From Rhizobium sp. NZLR1 (lineage in GTDB: Bacteria; Pseudomonadota; Alphaproteobacteria; Rhizobiales; Rhizobiaceae), in NCBI RefSeq assembly GCF_017357385.1, contig NZ_CP071632.1, positions 2,795,501 to 2,859,500 of the forward strand: 64,000 nucleotides of DNA, in the 5' to 3' direction. Positions 52,139 through 61,000 of this stretch are shown here, piece after piece. The notes below the pieces were generated by a model. It was not told where the DNA came from, did not search any database, and saw nothing but the letters and a program-made list of their open reading frames with translations. The first letter of the stretch is position 1. Each line of letters starts with the position of its first letter. A program made the position numbers and the translations under genes.

Positions 52139-53161
52139 ATGACGGACGCCAAGGGCGGCATTTCGGGACTGCGGCCGCACATTACTGTGATCGGCGTCGG
52201 TGGTGGTGGTGGTAATGCGATCAACAATATGATCGCGGAAAACCTGGCAGGCGTCGAATTCGTCGCCGCAAATACCGACGCGCAGGTCCTCGCCACCTCC
52301 AAGGCGACGCGCCGCATCCAGCTCGGCGCCAATGTGACCGAGGGTCTCGGCGCCGGTTCCCTGCCGGAGGTCGGCCATGCGGCGGCTGAGGAATCGATCG
52401 ATGAGATCATGGATCACCTGGCCGGGTCGCACATGTGTTTCGTCACCGCCGGCATGGGCGGCGGAACGGGCACGGGCGCGGCACCCGTCATCGCCCGCGC
52501 CGCACGTGCGGCCGGCATCCTGACAGTCGGCGTCGTCACCAAACCCTTTACCTTCGAAGGCAACCGCCGCATGCGAATGGCGGAGATCGGCATCGAGGCG
52601 CTTCGCCAGGCAGCCGATACGGTCATCGTCATCCCCAACCAGAACCTCTTCCGCATCGCCGATGCGAAAACCACTTTTGCCGATGCCTTCATGACGGCCG
52701 ACCGCGTGCTCTATGCCGGCGTTGGCTGCATCACCGATCTCATCGTCAAGGAAGGCCTGATCAACCTTGATTTCGCCGATGTGAAATCGGTCATGCGCGG
52801 CATGGGCCGCGCCATGATGGGCACTGGCGAAGCCTCCGGTGAAAGCCGCGCGATGAAGGCGGCGGAAGCGGCAATTGCCAACCCGCTTCTCGACGATATC
52901 TCGATGAAGGGCGCCAGGGGCGTGCTGATCTCGATCTCCGGTGGTTCGGATATGACACTGTTCGAAGTCGACGAAGCGGCAAGCCGCATTCGCGACGAGG
53001 TGCAGGAAGACGCAGACATCGTCGTCGGCGCCATCTTCGACCGCAGCCTTGACGGCAGGTTCCGCGTCTCGGTCGTGGCAACCGGCCTGGAAGGCAGTGC
53101 CATGCCCGCCTCCGCTTCTCAACCAGTCGTAGAGCAGATCCAGACGCGCACGCTGCAATAG
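52139..53161 (+). CDS. ftsZ2: FtsZ2-type tubulin-like cell division protein without C-terminal tail
   Basis: A 340-residue FtsZ homologue. It has [18 protein letters not shown], the tubulin signature [22 protein letters not shown] and the T7-loop region [20 protein letters not shown]. The protein stops soon after the globular GTPase core (ATGLEGS ... QTRTLQ). It therefore lacks the long linker and conserved tail that bind ZipA/FtsA-like partners. This is the plan of Sinorhizobium FtsZ2. Start at 52139 follows AAAGGAGAGCG; an upstream GTG adds nine residues. A single main FtsZ is expected elsewhere in the genome. Confidence 0.88.
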   Translation: MTDAKGGISGLRPHITVIGVGGGGGNAINNMIAENLAGVEFVAANTDAQVLATSKATRRIQLGANVTEGLGAGSLPEVGHAAAEESIDEIMDHLAGSHMCFVTAGMGGGTGTGAAPVIARAARAAGILTVGVVTKPFTFEGNRRMRMAEIGIEALRQAADTVIVIPNQNLFRIADAKTTFADAFMTADRVLYAGVGCITDLIVKEGLINLDFADVKSVMRGMGRAMMGTGEASGESRAMKAAEAAIANPLLDDISMKGARGVLISISGGSDMTLFEVDEAASRIRDEVQEDADIVVGAIFDRSLDGRFRVSVVATGLEGSAMPASASQPVVEQIQTRTLQ

Positions 53162-53236
53162 CGCCGCCGCTGATATCATGGCTAAACGTCGCCCAGTACA
53201 ACGAACGGACGGGGCGACGTCACGCGGTTAAGGCCG

Positions 53237-54748
53237 TCAAACAAACAATATGTCCGAGATGTTGTGCACCACGGAGATTTCGTCGGTCTCAGTGTTGGTG
53301 ATGTAGATAGAGTCCGCCGCCGCGTCATAGACCACGTTGGTGGTGGAGTCATCTCCCGATATGGCGATGTTGACATCGATTGTTGTCTTGACCCCGGTTT
53401 CGAAATCGAATGCCGTGCCGATATGCTCGCTTCCGAAGGAATCGCCGAAGAAGAACGTGCCGTCGACGGCAAAGCCGTATCCCAGCCCGCCGGCGGCGAA
53501 AGTCTTGGATTCGATCGGGTTCAGCGTGTCGGGATCGATTTTGGAGACCTGCCAGGTCGCATCATCGATGCGGCCGACGACATAGATGCCGGTCGAATCC
53601 TGCATCGTATTGACGGCCGTGAATCCACCCCAGTCGAACGTACCCGCCCCATTCTCGCCGATAAGGCCGGGAATCGGGTCGCCCTGCTGATCGAGCGATC
53701 CGTCTGCGGCGTCCCACTTTGCGAGATAGGTCTGATCGGGGAAAGGGCCTTCGCCTTTGACCTCGTTAGTTCTTCCGATGATCTCGCCGCCGCGGACCGA
53801 AAAATAGGTTCCGCCGATGTCATATTCGCCAAGAGAGATGGCGCCGCTGGCATTGTCTGCTTCAAAGGCCGAGGCGTTGTCGTAAATGCTCACCATGGAA
53901 TCATCCGGGAAACCATGGCCGGAGCTGACGTAAAACTTGCCCGTTTGCGGATCGACCGCGACCCCCTGGAGTTCGTAATGGTCCAGGAAGGGGCGCACCA
54001 CCTCCGCCTGGGACTCAACATGATTGGTGTTCAACGACTTGCCGTCCGTCACGCCGTCGACGGTCAGCGAGATCACGCCGGCATCCGCGTGACCGGCGCC
54101 GTCGGAGACCTTGTAATATTGAAGCGTCTCCGTGACATGCTCGCCATCGTTGAGACCCGCCTTCACGGCGGGATCGAGATCGTAGGTGAAGCCTCCGTCC
54201 GCCGAAAAATGGAAGGTGCCGAATTCACCGGCGACGTCGGTGCTCCGCGTGGCGCTTACGCTGATGCCCTCGACTGAGCGCAGAAAGATATGACCCGCCT
54301 CCCCGGCAATGTCGTTGGCAAGCACGTTGCCCGCCATCGCGCCGCTTTCGCGGAAGGTAAAGGCATCGTCGACCGCGACCGGCGCACTGGTCACCCCGTG
54401 AATGTCTAGCGTGAAATGTCCGACATCCGTATTGCCGGCGCCGTCGGAAATCTTGTAGCCGATCGTCTCTCTCAGCGTCATTCCGTTAAGGAAGCCCGCT
54501 TTGGCGGCCTCGTTTAGTGTATAGGTGTATGAGCCGTCAGCCTTGACGTGGAACGTCCCGTGCTCGCCCCCGATATCGGTGACCTGCCCATCCTTCTTGG
54601 CGAGAACCCTCTCGCCGTCGAAGAAGTTGAGAAACATATTGCCGTTGGCCGCTGATATATCGTTGTCCAGCAGATTGCCTGAAATAACGTCGCTCTCGTA
54701 GACGGTGTGCGAGTCATCGACCGCCACGGGTTTTGCAAACACTGTCAT
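53237..54748 (-). CDS. Cadherin-like repeat protein with propeller-like C-terminal part
   Basis: A 503-residue protein without a signal peptide. Two cadherin-like/VCBS domains occupy about 7-112 and 113-225: each has VAVDD near the start, NLLDND or NVLANDI, then GEHGTFHVKADGSYTYTLN or GEFGTFHFSADGGFTYDL, and YKISDGAGNTD or YKVSDGAGHAD. The C-terminal 280 residues form repeated beta strands like a beta-propeller or SMP-type sensor (FYVSSGHGFPDDS, GIYVVGRIDD, VVYDAAADSIYITNT). Lack of a signal peptide with cadherin-like domains matches rhizobial PrsDE-secreted Rap-type proteins. The ATG follows AAGGAGATATCC. Calcium-binding export substrate is inferred. Confidence 0.75.
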   Translation of the reverse strand: MTVFAKPVAVDDSHTVYESDVISGNLLDNDISAANGNMFLNFFDGERVLAKKDGQVTDIGGEHGTFHVKADGSYTYTLNEAAKAGFLNGMTLRETIGYKISDGAGNTDVGHFTLDIHGVTSAPVAVDDAFTFRESGAMAGNVLANDIAGEAGHIFLRSVEGISVSATRSTDVAGEFGTFHFSADGGFTYDLDPAVKAGLNDGEHVTETLQYYKVSDGAGHADAGVISLTVDGVTDGKSLNTNHVESQAEVVRPFLDHYELQGVAVDPQTGKFYVSSGHGFPDDSMVSIYDNASAFEADNASGAISLGEYDIGGTYFSVRGGEIIGRTNEVKGEGPFPDQTYLAKWDAADGSLDQQGDPIPGLIGENGAGTFDWGGFTAVNTMQDSTGIYVVGRIDDATWQVSKIDPDTLNPIESKTFAAGGLGYGFAVDGTFFFGDSFGSEHIGTAFDFETGVKTTIDVNIAISGDDSTTNVVYDAAADSIYITNTETDEISVVHNISDILFV

Positions 54749-54898
54749 GGATATCTCCTTCAAGATCCATTCGCCTTGGTCGATTGGGAGGAAACAGCCA
54801 TTGCAGGGGAAGGTCAAATTATTTTCTAGTAAAAGTGGCATTTTAGCTTTTTGCAATTTTGTCATGCCGCAAGAGGTTGCCGAGCGCCAACGCTCAAG

Positions 54899-54957
54899 AG
54901 CGCCTCATCCTGAAGCGTGGAAGCCGAAGGCTGGAGCCTCGAAGGACGAGGCGGGTG
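54899..54957. repeat. Palindromic repeat, family A
   Basis: CGCCTCATCCTGAAGCGTGG joins GAGCCTCGAAGGACGAGGCG. It lies between the cadherin-like gene and the XRE regulator. Confidence 0.7.
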
Positions 54958-54998
54958 CGCGTCGTATCAGTTCCGCACTTAGACCCCGACTAGAATCC

Positions 54999-55835
54999 TC
55001 ACCCCACCACCGCCCTAATCTTCTCCGCATCCGCTGCCGTCGCCGGGTTATAAACCACCATGCTGAGATCCGGCCGCCCGTCCACCTGGAAGGCCGAATA
55101 CTCGAAAGAGAGCAGCCCAAGCACCGGGTGCTTGATGTGTTTGGCGCCCTCGCCATGGGTGCGCACGTCATTGTCGCGCCACATCGCCAGGAATTCCGGG
55201 CTCTTGCGGCAGAGTTCGTCGACCAGCGGCTCGACCTCGGCCGCTGCACCCGCGCGGGCCGCGTCCACGCGGAAGGCGGCGACGACGAAGCGGGCGACGC
55301 TTTCCCAGTCGTACTGGGCGGCGCGCACGCGTGGATCGAGGAAGATGAAGCGCAGCACGTTGCGCTCCTCGGGCGGCAGCGCGCCGTAATCAGTGAGCAG
55401 CACGGTTGCCGCCCGGTTCCAGGCGATCACGTCCCAGATGGCGTTGCGGATCAGCGCCGGGCTCGGGTCCAGCGCATCGAGCACGCCCTGCAGCCTGGGC
55501 GTGACGCCCGCTTGCCTGCGGTAACGCACCTCGGGCGGTCGGCCGAGGCCGATGAGGAACAGATGCTCGCGCTCGACATCGGTCAGCATCAGCGCCCGCG
55601 AGATCCGGTCGAGCACATCGGCGGACGGCGCCCCGCCGCGCCCTTGCTCCAGCCAGGTGTACCAGGTGGGGCTGATATTGGCTCGGTTTGCCACCTCCTC
55701 GCGGCGCAGGCCCGGCGTGCGGCGGCGTTCGCCGGCAAAGCCGAGGGCTGCGGGGTCGAGCTTGGCGCGGCGGCCCTTGAGATAGGCGCCCAGCCGGTTT
55801 TCGAAGGTGACGAATTCGCTCATGCTGTTAGCCAT
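54999..55835 (-). CDS. XRE-type regulator with MmyB-like ligand domain
   Basis: A 278-residue regulator. The N-terminal helix-turn-helix is TPGLRREEVANRANISPTWY with WLEQGRGG following. Residues 110-275 form the MmyB-like ligand domain (ALDPSPALIRNAIWDVIAWN, PEERNVLRFIFLDPRVR, later HPVLGLLSFEYSAFQVDGRP). Such regulators often sit divergent from an SDR gene, as here. Two TACCATGATA repeats spaced by 22 bases lie in the shared promoter region and are the likely operator. Confidence 0.86.
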   Translation of the reverse strand: MANSMSEFVTFENRLGAYLKGRRAKLDPAALGFAGERRRTPGLRREEVANRANISPTWYTWLEQGRGGAPSADVLDRISRALMLTDVEREHLFLIGLGRPPEVRYRRQAGVTPRLQGVLDALDPSPALIRNAIWDVIAWNRAATVLLTDYGALPPEERNVLRFIFLDPRVRAAQYDWESVARFVVAAFRVDAARAGAAAEVEPLVDELCRKSPEFLAMWRDNDVRTHGEGAKHIKHPVLGLLSFEYSAFQVDGRPDLSMVVYNPATAADAEKIRAVVG

Positions 55836-55837
55836 TA

Positions 55838-55869
55838 TACCATGATAAGATCACTACTTTACCATGATA
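55838..55869. promoter_or_regulatory. Direct repeats TACCATGATA in the divergent promoter region
   Basis: Identical decamers TACCATGATA occur at 55838-55847 and 55860-55869, 22 bases apart (two helical turns). They sit directly upstream of the XRE gene start and 45 bases before the SDR start, where a regulator could control both. Confidence 0.6.
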
Positions 55870-55914
55870 GGGCCTTGCCCGATATCTGTCTCCATCGAAA
55901 ACGGAGATATCGAC

Positions 55915-56814
55915 ATGCGCGTATTCGTCACCGGAGCCACAGGCTGGGTCGGCTCGGCCGTCGTCAGCGAATTGATCGCTGGCGGCCATCAGGTGCTTGG
56001 CCTCACCCGCTCAGAAAAGGGGGCTGAGGAATTGTCGGCCGCGGGCGCCGAGGTCCATCGCGGCACGCTCGAGGATCTGGAAAGCCTGAAGCGCGGCGCG
56101 GCCGAGGCCGACGGCGTGATCCACACCGGCTTCAACCATGATTTCTCGAAATTCGCCGCAAACTGCGCCCTCGACCGGCGCGCCATCGAGGCGCTCGGCG
56201 AAGCCCTCCAGGGCTCCAGCCGCCCGCTGCTGGTCACCGCAGGCCTCGGCCATGCGCCCGGCCGCGTCGGCACCGAAAAGGACCCGCCCATGCCGACCAC
56301 CGAGACCTATCCCCGCGCCTCCGAAATCACCGCGGTATCGCTTGTCGCGCGCGGCGTGCGCGGCGTGCGCGCCTCGACCGTCCGGCTTCCGCCTTCGGTG
56401 CACGGCCATGGCGACCACGGCTTCGTGCCGATCCTGATCGATTTCGCCCGGCGAACGGGTGTTTCGGCCTATATCGGCGAAGGCCAGAACCGCTGGCCGG
56501 CGGTGCACAGGCTCGATGCCGCCCGCCTCTATCGCCTGGCGCTGGAGCGCGGCGCCGTGGGCGGACCCTTCCTGGCCGTTGCTGAGGAGGGTGTGCCATT
56601 CAGGCAGATCGCCGAGGTCATCAGCCGGCGGCTCGACGTGCCCGCCGTCTCGCTGTCGCGGGAAGAGGCGGCAGAACATTTCGGCTGGTTTGCGATGTTC
56701 GCCGGCTTCGACGTGCCCACGTCCAGCGAACATACCCGCGCGCTGCTGGACTGGCACCCGACCCAGCCCGGCCTTATCGCCGATATCGACCATCCGGCCT
56801 ATTTCGGCGGGTAA
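55915..56814 (+). CDS. Extended SDR family NAD(P)-dependent epimerase/dehydratase-like protein
   Basis: A 299-residue atypical/extended SDR. The cofactor loop GATGWVGS (7-14) and strand GLTRSEK follow the start. The active-site area reads [12 protein letters not shown] and [16 protein letters not shown], lacking a clear Y-x-x-x-K, as in atypical SDRs such as NmrA-like or flavonol reductase-like members. Oxidoreductase activity is likely but the substrate is unknown. The ATG at 55915 has GGAGATATCGAC upstream. Confidence 0.83.
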   Translation: MRVFVTGATGWVGSAVVSELIAGGHQVLGLTRSEKGAEELSAAGAEVHRGTLEDLESLKRGAAEADGVIHTGFNHDFSKFAANCALDRRAIEALGEALQGSSRPLLVTAGLGHAPGRVGTEKDPPMPTTETYPRASEITAVSLVARGVRGVRASTVRLPPSVHGHGDHGFVPILIDFARRTGVSAYIGEGQNRWPAVHRLDAARLYRLALERGAVGGPFLAVAEEGVPFRQIAEVISRRLDVPAVSLSREEAAEHFGWFAMFAGFDVPTSSEHTRALLDWHPTQPGLIADIDHPAYFGG

Positions 56815-56835
56815 GGTCCGCCGCGGCGTCGAACG

Positions 56836-56858
56836 GAGCGCCTCAGAGTGAGGCGCTC
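56836..56858. terminator. Strong bidirectional hairpin after SDR gene
   Basis: GAGCGCCTCA (56836-56845), GAG loop, and TGAGGCGCTC (56849-56858) form a perfect ten-base stem followed by TT. It lies between the 3' ends of the convergent SDR and SRPBCC genes. Confidence 0.75.
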
Positions 56859-56913
56859 TTGTGTGTCGGCGCCAGCCTGTGCGATCCGCTCCCGACAGGC
56901 TGCCTGAACCAAG

Positions 56914-57357
56914 CTATTCCTGGATATCGGGTTCAACCACCCTCGCGAGGTTTTTCAGCGACTCCTGCCAGCCGAGATAGCAAGCCTCAGGCGGGATGAC
57001 GTCGGGCACGCCTGCCTGGGTAATATCCACCTCGGTACCAACCGACACCTTCTTCAGCGTCACGGTGACCTCCATTTCGCCTGGCAGGTTGGGGTCGTCG
57101 AACTTGTCGGTGTAGCGAACGCGTTGGCCTGGGACGAGCTCGCGGAATTCGCCGCCGAAAGCATGGCTGTTGCCGGTCGTGAAGTTGCGGAAAGACATTC
57201 TGAACGTGCCGCCGACGCTCGGCTCCAGATGATGTACGGTGCAGAGGAAGCCGTTCGGCGGAAGCCACTTGGCAAGCGCGTCCGCTTCGATGAATGCGCG
57301 ATAAATCTTCTCCGGGGTGGTCGCCAGAACGCGATGCAGGCGTATAGTGTTCGGCAT
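56914..57357 (-). CDS. SRPBCC/AHSA1-like protein
   Basis: A 147-residue START/SRPBCC fold protein of the activator-of-Hsp90-like (AHSA1) group. It has IRLHRVLATTPEKIYRAFIE with the following ALAKWLPPNGF, GGTFRMSFRNF and the last helix GWQESLKNLARVVEPD. These usually bind hydrophobic ligands; the function is unknown. No partner is evident. Confidence 0.85.
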   Translation of the reverse strand: MPNTIRLHRVLATTPEKIYRAFIEADALAKWLPPNGFLCTVHHLEPSVGGTFRMSFRNFTTGNSHAFGGEFRELVPGQRVRYTDKFDDPNLPGEMEVTVTLKKVSVGTEVDITQAGVPDVIPPEACYLGWQESLKNLARVVEPDIQE

Positions 57358-57473
57358 GTTCGTGATCCTTTTAGATGGACGGAATGGACGAGCTAACGAC
57401 GGATAAGATCTGGCCGATCCGACACGGGATTGATCTTTTCTTCAAGAAAGATCGATAGAAGTCGAATCTCCCT

Positions 57474-57886
57474 TCAGCCCGGCATGCCTTCGAACTGTGG
57501 AAGGTGGAGCGGTGTTGCCCAGGCAAGCCGCCGTTTGGTAAACATCTCGACCCCCGGCTGTATCAGCTCGGGCCGATCCAGGCTGCCGAGGGTGACGAAG
57601 ACGAGGCCGGGGAAACTCTCTAGATTGCTACTGAACAACCTCGCGCCGCAATCCGGGCAGAAATTGCGATCGAGACCTTGCCGGAATCGGCGATATAGTG
57701 AAACGCCTTCGGGCTGCCGGCGGTCAGGGTGAAATCGTCCTGCGGCACGGCAAAAAAGGTGGCGGCTTCGCCGCCCGAGGCCTTCTTGCAATCCAGGCAA
57801 TGGCAGTCGGCGACGAAAGTCGGATCGGTATTGAAGGCGAACTGCACCGCGCCGCAGGCGCATTTCCCCGTATATTTCCGGCTCAT
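57474..57886 (-). pseudogene. Frameshifted GFA family gene
   Basis: The first part (from ATG 57886) has the GFA zinc ligands CACGAV and CHCLDCKKASGG, followed by SPKAFHYIADSGK. Near 57665-57680 the frame is lost: the required second part (NFCPDCGARLFSS and the tail FVTLGSLDRPELIQPG) continues in another frame. One missing base within GGTCTCGATCGC explains it. The gene would be intact with a single insertion, so this is a recent mutation or a sequencing error. Confidence 0.8.
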
Positions 57887-57936
57887 GCCAGGCACCTTTC
57901 GTCTGGTGTTGAAATGCTCAAGGCCGCCTGCGGGCG

Positions 57937-58629
57937 TCAGGCTGCCGCGTGCTTACCGAGCGCATCGAGCAGAAGGCGGGCCGCCTGTTTCGACGAGGCT
58001 GGGTTCTGTCCGGTAATCAGCAGCCCGTCCTGGACGACATGCACGGCCCAGTCCTCCATCGCCGAAAACTTCGCCCCCTGCTCTTTCAGCACGTCTTCGA
58101 GCAGATAAGGCACGATCTCGACGAGGTGCACGGCCGCCTCCTCGGAATTGGTGAAGCCGGTAACTATCCGCCCCTTCGCGATCGGTCCGCCGTCCGGCGC
58201 CTTGACATTGGTCAATATCCCCGGCGCATGGCAGACGAGCGCCAGCGGCTTTCCCGCTGCAAGCGTCTCCTCGATCAGCGAGTGCGCATTGCGGTCGTTC
58301 GTCAGGTCCCAGAGCGGGCCGTGGCCGCCGGGGAAAAACACGGTGTCATAATCCGCCTGGTCGATGTCAGACAGCATCAAAGTGTTGGCGAGCGCAGCCG
58401 TCGCGGCCGGGTCTCGTTCAAATCGCCGCGTATCTTCCGTCTGAAACGCCGGCTCGTTGCTCTTCGGATCGAGCGGAGGCTGGCCCCCTTTCGGCGAAGC
58501 GAGTGTGATCTCGGCCCCGGCGTCACGGAAAACGAAGTATGGGGCAGCGAGTTCCTCGAGCCAGAAGCCCGTTTTCCTGCCGGTGTTTCCCAGTTGATCA
58601 TGCGATGTGAGAACCATGAGAATTTTCAT
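57937..58629 (-). CDS. DJ-1/PfpI family protein
   Basis: A 230-residue type 1 glutamine amidotransferase-like protein (HchA/DJ-1 group). The nucleophile is C in PLALVCHAPGIL, an upstream FPGGHGPLWDL is the Glu-supporting loop and EDWAVHVVQDGLLITGQNPAS ends the core. Members act as chaperones, glyoxalase III or proteases. Start 58629 follows AAGGAG; an upstream start adds 11 residues. Confidence 0.86.
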   Translation of the reverse strand: MKILMVLTSHDQLGNTGRKTGFWLEELAAPYFVFRDAGAEITLASPKGGQPPLDPKSNEPAFQTEDTRRFERDPAATAALANTLMLSDIDQADYDTVFFPGGHGPLWDLTNDRNAHSLIEETLAAGKPLALVCHAPGILTNVKAPDGGPIAKGRIVTGFTNSEEAAVHLVEIVPYLLEDVLKEQGAKFSAMEDWAVHVVQDGLLITGQNPASSKQAARLLLDALGKHAAA

Positions 58630-58852
58630 TTGCCCAACTCCTTCGGTCCGGCCGGAGGACAAAACCTTCCGCGTCCGGTTTACGGTGAAATACGGCCTGC
58701 AATCTCATGTTGAACTGGAGAAATCATAGATCGGTCGCCCCTGCGACACAAGTCAGAGCCTCCAAATACCATCTGTGAGAATTGAAGCGAAGATGTAAGA
58801 AGAGAAGATCTGACGCGCAGAGATCAACGAGGGCGCGCAAGGGACCTGGAAT

Positions 58853-59854
58853 GTGAGCAAGCCGAATTATCGGGACATCGCCCGCCATGCCGGCGTGGGA
58901 ACCGCAACGGTCGAGCGGGTGCTGAACGGGCGTGGGGGTGTTCGTCCCGAACTTGTCGAGAAGGTCATATCCGCCGCACGTCGCCTGGATTACCCGCGCA
59001 AGCTTCCCGAGACCCATCGCGGCCTGCTTAGGATCGAAGTGCTGATGGTTCGTCCGGAGACCAGCTTCTACCGGCGCCTTTCCCTTGCTTTCGAGAGAAT
59101 TGCCGCCACCCTCGACCCTTTGGTCGTCGTGCATCGCAGCTTCACCGACGAGATGAACGCCGAGGGAATTGCGCGACGCATCCTGTCCACCGACCTTTCA
59201 CGGGCCGGGCTGATCCTTGCCGTGCCGAGCAGCCCGGTGATCGGTGCTGCGGTGGAAAAGGTAAATGCGCAGGGCCTGCCGATCGTCCAGGTCGTCACCC
59301 GCGCGTCCGAGCACGTCGGAGAATTCATCGGCATCGACAATAACGCTGCCGGCCGGACGGCCGCACTCTATATCAGCCGAATGGCTCCGCGGGCCGGACC
59401 TGTCGTTGCAATCTGCCACCCCATCTATCAAGTGCATCGCGATCGGATCCGCGGCTTTTCCAATTACTTTCGTGATTATCCCGGCGCCTCCAGCTTCGAA
59501 TGGCTGGGATTTGGCGGCGATGAGGAGCGTCTCAGCGCCGATCTCCTGTGGTCGGCGCTGGAAACGTATCCCGGCCTTGCCGGACTGTACAATGCCGGCG
59601 GCGCCAACGCCGCCCTGATCGAAGTGCTTCGCCGGCATCCGCGCGGCCGCGACGTGTTCTTCGTCGGGCACGAATTGACCGATTACACCCGAGCGGCGCT
59701 GCAGGACGGCATCATGGATGTGGTGCTGGATCAGGCGCCGGAGGCGCAGGCGCGGCGCGCGCTCGATCTCGTTCTGAATAGGATAGGCTTGACCGATATC
59801 AAACCGGACCAGGCACCGATCCGTTTCATCACCATCACCAAGGAAGGGCTTTGA
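58853..59854 (+). CDS. LacI-family transcriptional regulator
   Basis: A 333-residue LacI regulator starting with GTG at 58853. The DNA-binding part is DIARHAGVGTATVERVLNGR then RPELVEKVISAARRLDYPR. The periplasmic-binding-protein-like ligand domain follows, with LILAVPSSPVIGAAV, FIGIDNNAAGRTAALYI and the end AQARRALDLVLNRIG. It precedes the oxygenase operon on the same strand; a palindrome overlapping its stop codon is a candidate operator. Its effector is likely a sugar or cyclitol by family and context. Confidence 0.86.
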   Translation: MSKPNYRDIARHAGVGTATVERVLNGRGGVRPELVEKVISAARRLDYPRKLPETHRGLLRIEVLMVRPETSFYRRLSLAFERIAATLDPLVVVHRSFTDEMNAEGIARRILSTDLSRAGLILAVPSSPVIGAAVEKVNAQGLPIVQVVTRASEHVGEFIGIDNNAAGRTAALYISRMAPRAGPVVAICHPIYQVHRDRIRGFSNYFRDYPGASSFEWLGFGGDEERLSADLLWSALETYPGLAGLYNAGGANAALIEVLRRHPRGRDVFFVGHELTDYTRAALQDGIMDVVLDQAPEAQARRALDLVLNRIGLTDIKPDQAPIRFITITKEGL

Positions 59855-59868
59855 TCTAATCAGATCAA
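59851..59868. promoter_or_regulatory. Palindrome TTGATCTAATCAGATCAA, candidate operator
   Basis: Seven-base perfect arms TTGATCT and AGATCAA surround AATC. It overlaps the stop codon of the LacI gene and lies about 98 bases before the hydroxylase gene. A LacI-type dimer could bind it to autoregulate and control the operon. This is inference; no consensus match is claimed. Confidence 0.45.
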
Positions 59869-59965
59869 GGAAGGCTTCGGCATTCACCAGCGCCCCTGCT
59901 ATTTTCCAGTCAGCACAGATATGTGGGCGACGCGGAAACATCCGGCGTGCCCTAAGGAGATGCCA

Positions 59966-61000
59966 ATGGATGATCTGAAATTCGGCAAGCGCAACAAGCG
60001 CGGCGACTGGGCGCCGGACCAGCATGTGGAGAACGCGCCGCTTTTCGTCTTTCCGCCGCGGCTGATGGTGGTCCTGAAATGGCTGCCGCATTATTTCCTT
60101 CCCTGGAACCTGATTTTTGCGGTTTCTGCGCTCGCCTACTGGGCCTGGATCATTCCCCCGGTCGACACGATGAAATCGCTGAGCCTCGGCTGGACCGCCT
60201 GGCTCTATGCGGTGAACGCCATCGCGGTCTTCCTGTTCTACGGTGCCTTCGAACTGCATCTCTACGTGTTGAAGCGGCAGGAAAACCGCTTCAAGTACAA
60301 TGGCAAGTTCCCGGCCGACCACAGGAACAACGCCTTCTGGTTCGAACGCCAGAACCTCGACAATATTCTGCGCACCTTCCTGTCAGGCGTGACTATCTGG
60401 ACCGCCGTCGAGGTCGGCATGCTCTGGGCCTACGCCAATGGCTATGCGCCGTGGCTGAGTTTTGCGGAAAATCCATGGACGCTGGCACTCGTGGCGCTCG
60501 TGGTGCCGATCATTCACGAGTTCCACTTTTTCTGCATACACCGGCTGATCCACACGCCCTTCCTCTACAAATGGGTGCACTCGGTCCACCACAATTCGGT
60601 GAACCCTTCGCCCTGGTCGTCGCTGTCGATGCATCCGATCGAGCACCTGCTCTATTTCGGAACGGCGTTCTACCATCTGTTCCTGCCCTCCAACCCGATC
60701 ATCATGCTCTACCAGCTGCATTATGCGGGCTTCGGGGCCATTCCCGGCCATGTCGGCTTCGACAAGGTCGAGATCGGCAAGGAGAGGCTGGTCGATAGCC
60801 ACGCCTATGCGCATTACCTCCATCACAAATATTTCGAGGTGAACTACGGCGACGCGCTGATCCCGCTCGATAAGTGGTTCGGCACCTGGCACGACGGTTC
60901 GCCCGAAGGCGAGGCGCAGATGCAGGAACGCTACCGCAGGCGCAAGGAAAAACTCGCAGCCCGCAAGGCCCGCCTGGAAGTCGGGGGAGCCGCCGAATGA
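59966..61000 (+). CDS. Sterol desaturase/fatty acid hydroxylase family protein
   Basis: A 344-residue integral membrane di-iron oxygenase. The His clusters are complete: HEFHFFCIHRLIH (H-x3-4-H), HSVHHNS (H-x2-HH), MHPIEHLLYF and DSHAYAHYLHHKYFEVNYG. Membrane helices are at about 40-70, 80-105, 130-155 and 165-185. The ATG at 59966 with AAGGAG six bases upstream is preferred over the ATG at 59960. It overlaps the Rieske gene by four bases (ATGA), so the two are translationally coupled. The substrate is unknown; with Rieske and reductase genes it forms a complete three-part oxygenase. Confidence 0.87.
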   Translation: MDDLKFGKRNKRGDWAPDQHVENAPLFVFPPRLMVVLKWLPHYFLPWNLIFAVSALAYWAWIIPPVDTMKSLSLGWTAWLYAVNAIAVFLFYGAFELHLYVLKRQENRFKYNGKFPADHRNNAFWFERQNLDNILRTFLSGVTIWTAVEVGMLWAYANGYAPWLSFAENPWTLALVALVVPIIHEFHFFCIHRLIHTPFLYKWVHSVHHNSVNPSPWSSLSMHPIEHLLYFGTAFYHLFLPSNPIIMLYQLHYAGFGAIPGHVGFDKVEIGKERLVDSHAYAHYLHHKYFEVNYGDALIPLDKWFGTWHDGSPEGEAQMQERYRRRKEKLAARKARLEVGGAAE

